A program made the position numbers and the translations under genes. A stretch of 64,000 nucleotides of DNA from BOG-908 sp964250925 (GTDB lineage: Bacteria; Pseudomonadota; Alphaproteobacteria; Acetobacterales; Acetobacteraceae): the NCBI GenBank assembly GCA_964250925.1, contig CAXUHU010000002.1, positions 1-64,000 of the forward strand, in the 5' to 3' direction. Position 1 is the first letter of the stretch. Each line of letters starts with the position of its first letter. The notes under the pieces were generated by a model. The model ran no database searches, was not told where the DNA came from, and saw only the letters and a list, made by a program, of their open reading frames with translations. Positions 59,916 to 64,000 of the stretch are shown one piece after another.

Positions 59916-60490
59916 TGCTGATCGTCCTTCGCGGTGCCGATGCGGAACGCATAGACGGTGAACGCCGCATCCAGCGGCAGCTGCGTGTTCATCGGGCCTA
60001 CCGGGGTCGCCGTCAGCCTGATGTCATCGACCAACATGCTGGGCTGCGCTTCCTCGACCGCGCGCAACAGGGCCACGGCCACGGCAAGCTGCGCGCTCAG
60101 TTCGACATGCACGCCGATGCGGCGATAGGCGCCCACCTGCTCGGCCGGCAGCGTCTCTATGCTGGTCAGCTGGGCATTGGCCGCAGCGGCCATGCTCTGT
60201 ACCTGTTCCTGCAGCGTGGCCCCGGCGATCGCGTCCGTATTGCCCGCCAGCACGGCGCGTGCCGGCGCGTGTGCCGCGCTTTGCGCCTGCTGGCGCAAAG
60301 CGGGCAGCGCCTCGATCAGGGCCGCCTCGCGGGCTGCCCGCGTCTGCATCGAGTCCAGCCGGTCCGCCCGCTCGCCGTAGAACGCGAGCAGGGGGGAGAC
60401 CACACCCAACCAGAAGACCACCAAGGCCAGCACCGCCAGCCCAGCCGCCAGCACCTGCCCGCGCTGCCCCGTCGGAAGAGCAGTCGCCAC
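59912..60490 (-). CDS. gspM: type II secretion protein GspM (subtype b)
   Basis: 192 aa from GTG 60490. One transmembrane helix (about 12-34, VLAAGLAVLALVVFWLGVVS), a helical region (RADRLDSMQTRAAREAALIE) and a ferredoxin-like domain (LQEQVQSMAAAANAQLTSIE, VGAYRRIGVHVELSAQLAVA). This is the T2SSM_b layout. It partners GspL in the inner-membrane platform. Preceded by gspL (46 bp) and overlapping the next gene by 4 bp. Confidence 0.85.
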   Translation of the reverse strand: MATALPTGQRGQVLAAGLAVLALVVFWLGVVSPLLAFYGERADRLDSMQTRAAREAALIEALPALRQQAQSAAHAPARAVLAGNTDAIAGATLQEQVQSMAAAANAQLTSIETLPAEQVGAYRRIGVHVELSAQLAVAVALLRAVEEAQPSMLVDDIRLTATPVGPMNTQLPLDAAFTVYAFRIGTAKDDQQ

Positions 60491-60536
60491 TAACCCTGCG
60501 CCTTTCTGCCGCCGAGCGGCCGGCGATTGACGACTA

Positions 60537-61565
60537 TCACTGTGCCAACTCGGCGCGGATGGAGAAGACGTCGAGGTGGTTCGTCTCGCTGCGGGTGACC
60601 GGCGCGGTAAACGCCGGGCCGCGAATGCGCGGGTCGCCGGAGAGAAGGCTGATCAGCTTGGGCGCCGAGGCACCCAGACCGGACAGCGTCATCTTGCGCT
60701 CGCGCATGGTGAACTCGGTCAGGTAGCTGTCGTCGGGCAGGATTTCGGTCACGGCGGCCAACGCTTCCAGCGTGTCGCCAAGCCGGCGTGTCTCGGCCGC
60801 CACCGCATCGCCGCCCGCGCCCGCCCCCGAAATGCGCCGGCGCAGATCGTCTACCTGGGCGATGCGCGGGGCCATCAGTTCGAGCCGGTCCTGCAGCCGG
60901 TCCAACGCCAGCGATTGGCGCAGGAAAGGCGAGGCGATCACGAAAATGGCCAAGGCGCCGCACGCCCAGGCCAGGCTGCGCTGCGACAGCAGGCCGCGAC
61001 GCGCCGCTGGGTCCTGGTGCGCCAGCCGCATCGTGCGAGCGCCGCCGGCAGCCGTCGTCTCCAGCAGGCTGGGCCGGCCGCCCTCGGCGGCCATCAGGTC
61101 GATCAGCCCAGCTACCGCGGCGCGGGGCACCATGGTGAGCCGCAGCAGTAGCCGGGCCCGGGCGCGGTCGCGGTCCTGCACCGTGTAGCCCCAGAACACC
61201 TCGTCCACTGTGAACGGCGTCAGCCGCTCCATCTCGTAGCCCAGCACCCGCTCCAGTTCGCGTTCGGCAGCCAGCGGCAGGGTCACGCTGCGTTCCAGAA
61301 CCTGCGTTGACGAGAGGCGCAGGTGAACCCGCTCGCCCCTCGGCCGGCCCTGCAGGGCCGCGCGCAACGCCGGGGAGCCAGGCCCGTCGAGCCTGATCTG
61401 TGCCATACGCTGCTCGGCGCCCCGCCGGCGCCGCCACAGGGTCAGCAGCCCCGCCTGACTGGCATCGGCGATCAATGCGTCGGTGCCCGCCGCCCGGCTG
61501 CGCCACCGGGCGGGCACCAGCTCCAGCAACTGACGTCCCCACCAATCGAAAAACTCGCCGAACAA
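60537..61565 (-). CDS. gspL: type II secretion protein GspL-like
   Basis: 342 aa from TTG 61565, chosen because GGAGGG stands 5-6 bp upstream and the protein then starts MFGEFFDWWGRQLLELVPAR. The cytoplasmic part (about 1-205) resembles the PilM/GspL actin-like fold (SVTLPLAAERELERVLGYEM, ERLTPFTVDEVFWGYTVQDR). One transmembrane helix at about 210-232 (SLAWACGALAIFVIASPFL), then a coiled coil and a ferredoxin-like periplasmic domain (LTEFTMRERKMTLSGLGASA, VTRSETNHLDVFSIRAEL). First gene of gspL-gspM-gspC/N-gspD; the ATPase GspE and platform GspF are not in the window. Confidence 0.85.
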   Translation of the reverse strand: MFGEFFDWWGRQLLELVPARWRSRAAGTDALIADASQAGLLTLWRRRRGAEQRMAQIRLDGPGSPALRAALQGRPRGERVHLRLSSTQVLERSVTLPLAAERELERVLGYEMERLTPFTVDEVFWGYTVQDRDRARARLLLRLTMVPRAAVAGLIDLMAAEGGRPSLLETTAAGGARTMRLAHQDPAARRGLLSQRSLAWACGALAIFVIASPFLRQSLALDRLQDRLELMAPRIAQVDDLRRRISGAGAGGDAVAAETRRLGDTLEALAAVTEILPDDSYLTEFTMRERKMTLSGLGASAPKLISLLSGDPRIRGPAFTAPVTRSETNHLDVFSIRAELAQ

Positions 61566-61809
61566 GCACCCTCCAGTCGCGAAGCCGTTACCCCGGCCCC
61601 GGCCCGAAGGAAAGCGTATCCACCCTGGGTTGCTGCTCTTTAATGCCCCGCAAAGGCCGGCATACACAGCTTGGCGGCCGAGTAAGCCGCAACCGCCCAG
61701 CCCCCGAGTAGTTGATCTCCAGGTCAGGCCGGTGCAGCGCAGCATGGCCTTAAAACCAGCAAAAACTAAGCTACGTTATCGTTTCCAACGCATTGAGAAC
61801 AGGCCTTCG

Positions 61810-64000
61810 ATGGGTATCGTCAAATTCGCACTGAAATACCCGCATACCTTTTACGTGATGGCTATTTTGATGCTGTTCCTGGGGAGCAGCAGCATCCTGG
61901 TCACGCCCAAGGACATCTTTCCCGCCATCAACATCCCCGTCGTTTCGATCATATGGCAGTATACCGGGCTCACACCGGAGGAGATGGAGCAGCGGGTTAC
62001 CACCTACAGCGAATACTCGATCAGCTCCTCGGTCAACGACATCAAGACGATCGACAGCCAGACGTTGTCCGGCATCTCGGTCGAGCGGATCTACTTCCAG
62101 CCGAACGTCAACGTCGATCTGGCCATCGCCCAGATCGTTTCTGCATCGAACTCCATTCGGGCGCTGATGCCGACCGGGATACAGCCGCCGGTGATCGTGC
62201 AGTACAACGCCTCGTCCGTGCCGGTCCTGCAGATCAGCTTGAGCTCGGACACGCTGAACGAACAGCAACTCTACGATTACGGCATCTACCAGATGCGACA
62301 GCAGCTGGCGCCCATACAGGGTATCACGCTGCCGACACCCTATGGCGGCAAATACCGGCAGATCATGGTCGATCTCGATCCGGACGCGTTGCGCGCCCAG
62401 GGCTTGACCGCCAACGACGTGGTCACCGCGGTGAACGCGCAAAGCCTGACCTTGCCGTCGGGCGATGCCAAGATGGGCGACAAGCAGTTCATCATACGCG
62501 TGAACGCCTCGGCCCAGTCCATCGAGGCGCTGAACAACGTGCCGATCAAGCAGGTCGGACCAACCACAGTCTACCTGCGCGACGTGGCCCATGTGCGCGA
62601 CGGCTGGGCGGTGCAGCAGAACGTGGTGCGCACCGAGGGCAAACGCTCCGTACTGCTGACCATCATCAAGAACGGCGATGCGTCCACGCTCGACGTCGTC
62701 AACCGCGTCAAAGCCGCCCTGCCGACCATCCAGAAGGCCGCCCCGCCCGGCATGAAGATCGAGCTGCTGTTCGACCAGTCGGTCTTCGTGTCGAACGCCA
62801 TCGACTCGGTGTTGCGCGAGGGTGCGATCGCCGCCGGGCTGACCGCGCTGATGATCCTGGTCTTCCTGGGCTCCTGGCGCTCCACCGTGGTTGTCATGGT
62901 CTCGATCCCGCTCTCCATCCTGACCTCGGTCGCCGTGCTGGGCGCGCTTGGCGAGACGATCAACACGATGACGCTGGGCGGCCTGGCCTTGGCGGTCGGC
63001 ATCCTGGTGGACGACTCCACGGTGACGATCGAGAACACCCATCGCTTGCTGGACGAAGGCGGCGACTTCGAGGAGGCGGTGCTGGAGGGGGCCGCCGGCA
63101 TTGCTATACCGACGCTGATCTCCACGCTTGCGATCTGCGTGGTGTTCGTCAGCGTGTTCTTCCTGCAGGGCGCCGCGAAATACCTCTTCACGCCGCTGGC
63201 CGAGGCTGTGGTCTTCGCCATGCTGGCCTCCTACGGGATATCCCGCACGCTGACGCCGATCGTGATCCGACTGATGCTGCGGTCGGAATACGCCGGGGGT
63301 CATGACGCGGGTGGCAAGCCCAGGAACTGGTTCGGCCGCTTCCACGAGGGCTTCAACCGGCGCTTCGACGCGTTCCGCAACTTCTACGGCTGGCTGCTGG
63401 GCGCCATTCTGGCACGCCGCGTCATCACGCCGCTGGTGGCACTCAGCGTCGTGGCCATGGCCGGCGTGCTCAGCCTGTTCGTCGGCAGCGACTTCTTCCC
63501 ACAAGTGGATGCCGGGCTGATCCAGCTGCATGTACGCGCACCGGCGCGGACCCGGATCGAGGCTACGGAGAAGGTTTTCCAGGCGGTGGAAGACAATATC
63601 CGCGCCCAGATACCTGGCGGCGACATCAAGCTGATGCTGGACAACATCGGCCTGCCGCAGCGGACGTACAACCTGGCCTTCACCGATGGCACAACGATCG
63701 GCGTGAACGACGGCATCATTCAGATCCAGTTGTCCGAGAACCGCCACGGCACGACGGCCGCCTACACCCGCCAGCTGCGCGACGAACTGCCCTCTACCTT
63801 CCCGGAAGTACAATTCTACTTCCAGCCCGCCGACCTGGTGACGCAGATCCTCAATTTTGGTGTGCCGTCGCAGATCGATGTCCAGGTGCAGGGCAAGGAC
63901 CGTGCCGACAACCAAGTCATAGCCAAGAACATCGCCAGACGGATTGCTGCCGTTCCCGGCATTGTCGATGCGCACGTGCAGCAAGAGCTGGACGCGCCGG
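61810..64000 (+). CDS. RND-family efflux transporter permease (partial, runs off the window)
   Basis: 730 codons visible from ATG 61810, open to the window end; RND permeases are about 1030 aa. It starts MGIVKFALKYPHTFYVMAIL, the first transmembrane helix. The first periplasmic porter loops follow (RALMPTGIQPPVIVQYNASS, TLPTPYGGKYRQIMVDLDPD). The TM2-TM4 core has LTALMILVFLGSWRSTVVVM, then LGGLALAVGILVDDSTVTIE carrying the two proton-relay Asp residues of the HAE family. After TM6 comes FVGSDFFPQVDAGLIQLHVR. The exporter group is HAE-1-like; substrate unknown. Divergent from gspL with 244 bp between starts; no adaptor gene precedes it. Confidence 0.92.
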   Translation, partial: MGIVKFALKYPHTFYVMAILMLFLGSSSILVTPKDIFPAINIPVVSIIWQYTGLTPEEMEQRVTTYSEYSISSSVNDIKTIDSQTLSGISVERIYFQPNVNVDLAIAQIVSASNSIRALMPTGIQPPVIVQYNASSVPVLQISLSSDTLNEQQLYDYGIYQMRQQLAPIQGITLPTPYGGKYRQIMVDLDPDALRAQGLTANDVVTAVNAQSLTLPSGDAKMGDKQFIIRVNASAQSIEALNNVPIKQVGPTTVYLRDVAHVRDGWAVQQNVVRTEGKRSVLLTIIKNGDASTLDVVNRVKAALPTIQKAAPPGMKIELLFDQSVFVSNAIDSVLREGAIAAGLTALMILVFLGSWRSTVVVMVSIPLSILTSVAVLGALGETINTMTLGGLALAVGILVDDSTVTIENTHRLLDEGGDFEEAVLEGAAGIAIPTLISTLAICVVFVSVFFLQGAAKYLFTPLAEAVVFAMLASYGISRTLTPIVIRLMLRSEYAGGHDAGGKPRNWFGRFHEGFNRRFDAFRNFYGWLLGAILARRVITPLVALSVVAMAGVLSLFVGSDFFPQVDAGLIQLHVRAPARTRIEATEKVFQAVEDNIRAQIPGGDIKLMLDNIGLPQRTYNLAFTDGTTIGVNDGIIQIQLSENRHGTTAAYTRQLRDELPSTFPEVQFYFQPADLVTQILNFGVPSQIDVQVQGKDRADNQVIAKNIARRIAAVPGIVDAHVQQELDAP

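Noticed and set aside
61771..63984. A 737-codon open frame on the minus strand opposite the RND permease
   Set aside because: His/Gln/Arg/Asp-rich composition with no family similarity; it is the antisense shadow of a high-GC + strand gene with clear RND motifs.
1..64000. CRISPR arrays, insertion sequences, prophage or toxin-antitoxin genes
   Set aside because: No direct-repeat/spacer pattern, transposase, phage structural gene or TA pair was seen on either strand.

Overview
The window looks like a chromosomal segment of a GC-rich alphaproteobacterium, most likely an Acetobacteraceae-type and possibly acid-tolerant organism. The evidence is: an alpha-type pyruvate dehydrogenase operon whose E1-beta carries its own lipoyl domain; an alpha-type zapA / 6S RNA / fau locus; a MucR regulator; the alphaproteobacterial fliL-fliM-DUF6468-motE motor cluster; a red-type (form IC) RuBisCO; and a secreted S53 (sedolisin) peptidase, a family that usually works at acid pH. 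The assignment is inferred from gene content, not from a marker gene. There are 10 Ns at 56937-56946, so the source is a draft scaffold.

Layout. 0-1.5 kb: 5-formyl-THF cyclo-ligase, 6S RNA, zapA and a small coiled-coil gene. 1.5-15.7 kb: housekeeping and accessory genes (ABC-F ATPase, oxidoreductase, aquaporin, OmpR/EnvZ-type two-component pair, AlkA, a DUF2807 surface protein, a lone type II pseudopilin GspG beside a lytic transglycosylase, malate synthase G, fdhD-cysH). 15.9-23.8 kb: a co-directional + strand run (queD-like, AsmA, tyrosine phosphatase, DedA, ATP-grasp protein, OYE, uppP, SGNH hydrolase) with an envelope flavour. 23.8-29 kb: S53 peptidase, tRNA-Val(CAC), isovaleryl-CoA dehydrogenase, mucR and thiolase.

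29-37.4 kb is a complete-looking Calvin-cycle operon on the minus strand, cbbL-S-E-X-F-P-A-Z, with divergent cbbR. RuBisCO, its activase CbbX, epimerase, phosphoribulokinase, aldolase and phosphoglycolate phosphatase all keep their visible catalytic motifs. CbbF, the expected fructose/sedoheptulose bisphosphatase, has lost most of its metal ligands; this is the strongest anomaly in the window. cbbY, which clears inhibitory xylulose-1,5-bisphosphate, is not in this operon but at the end of a polyamine operon (speD-speE-cbbY) that converges on cbbR. 39.7-45.6 kb: flagellar motor genes (fliL, fliM, DUF6468, motE and a 1018-aa helical-repeat protein). By eye, GC is lower from about 30 to 45 kb than in the flanks.

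45.7-50 kb: FAD/NAD(P) protein, divergent Rrf2 regulator, HNH endonuclease, glutamyl-Q tRNA(Asp) synthetase, acyltransferase. 50.7-61.6 kb: one long minus-strand series, gspL-gspM-gspC/N-gspD, ftsB, pdhA-pdhB-pdhC-GNAT-lpd. 61.8 kb to the end: an RND efflux permease that runs off the window. I see no CRISPR array, insertion sequence or prophage.
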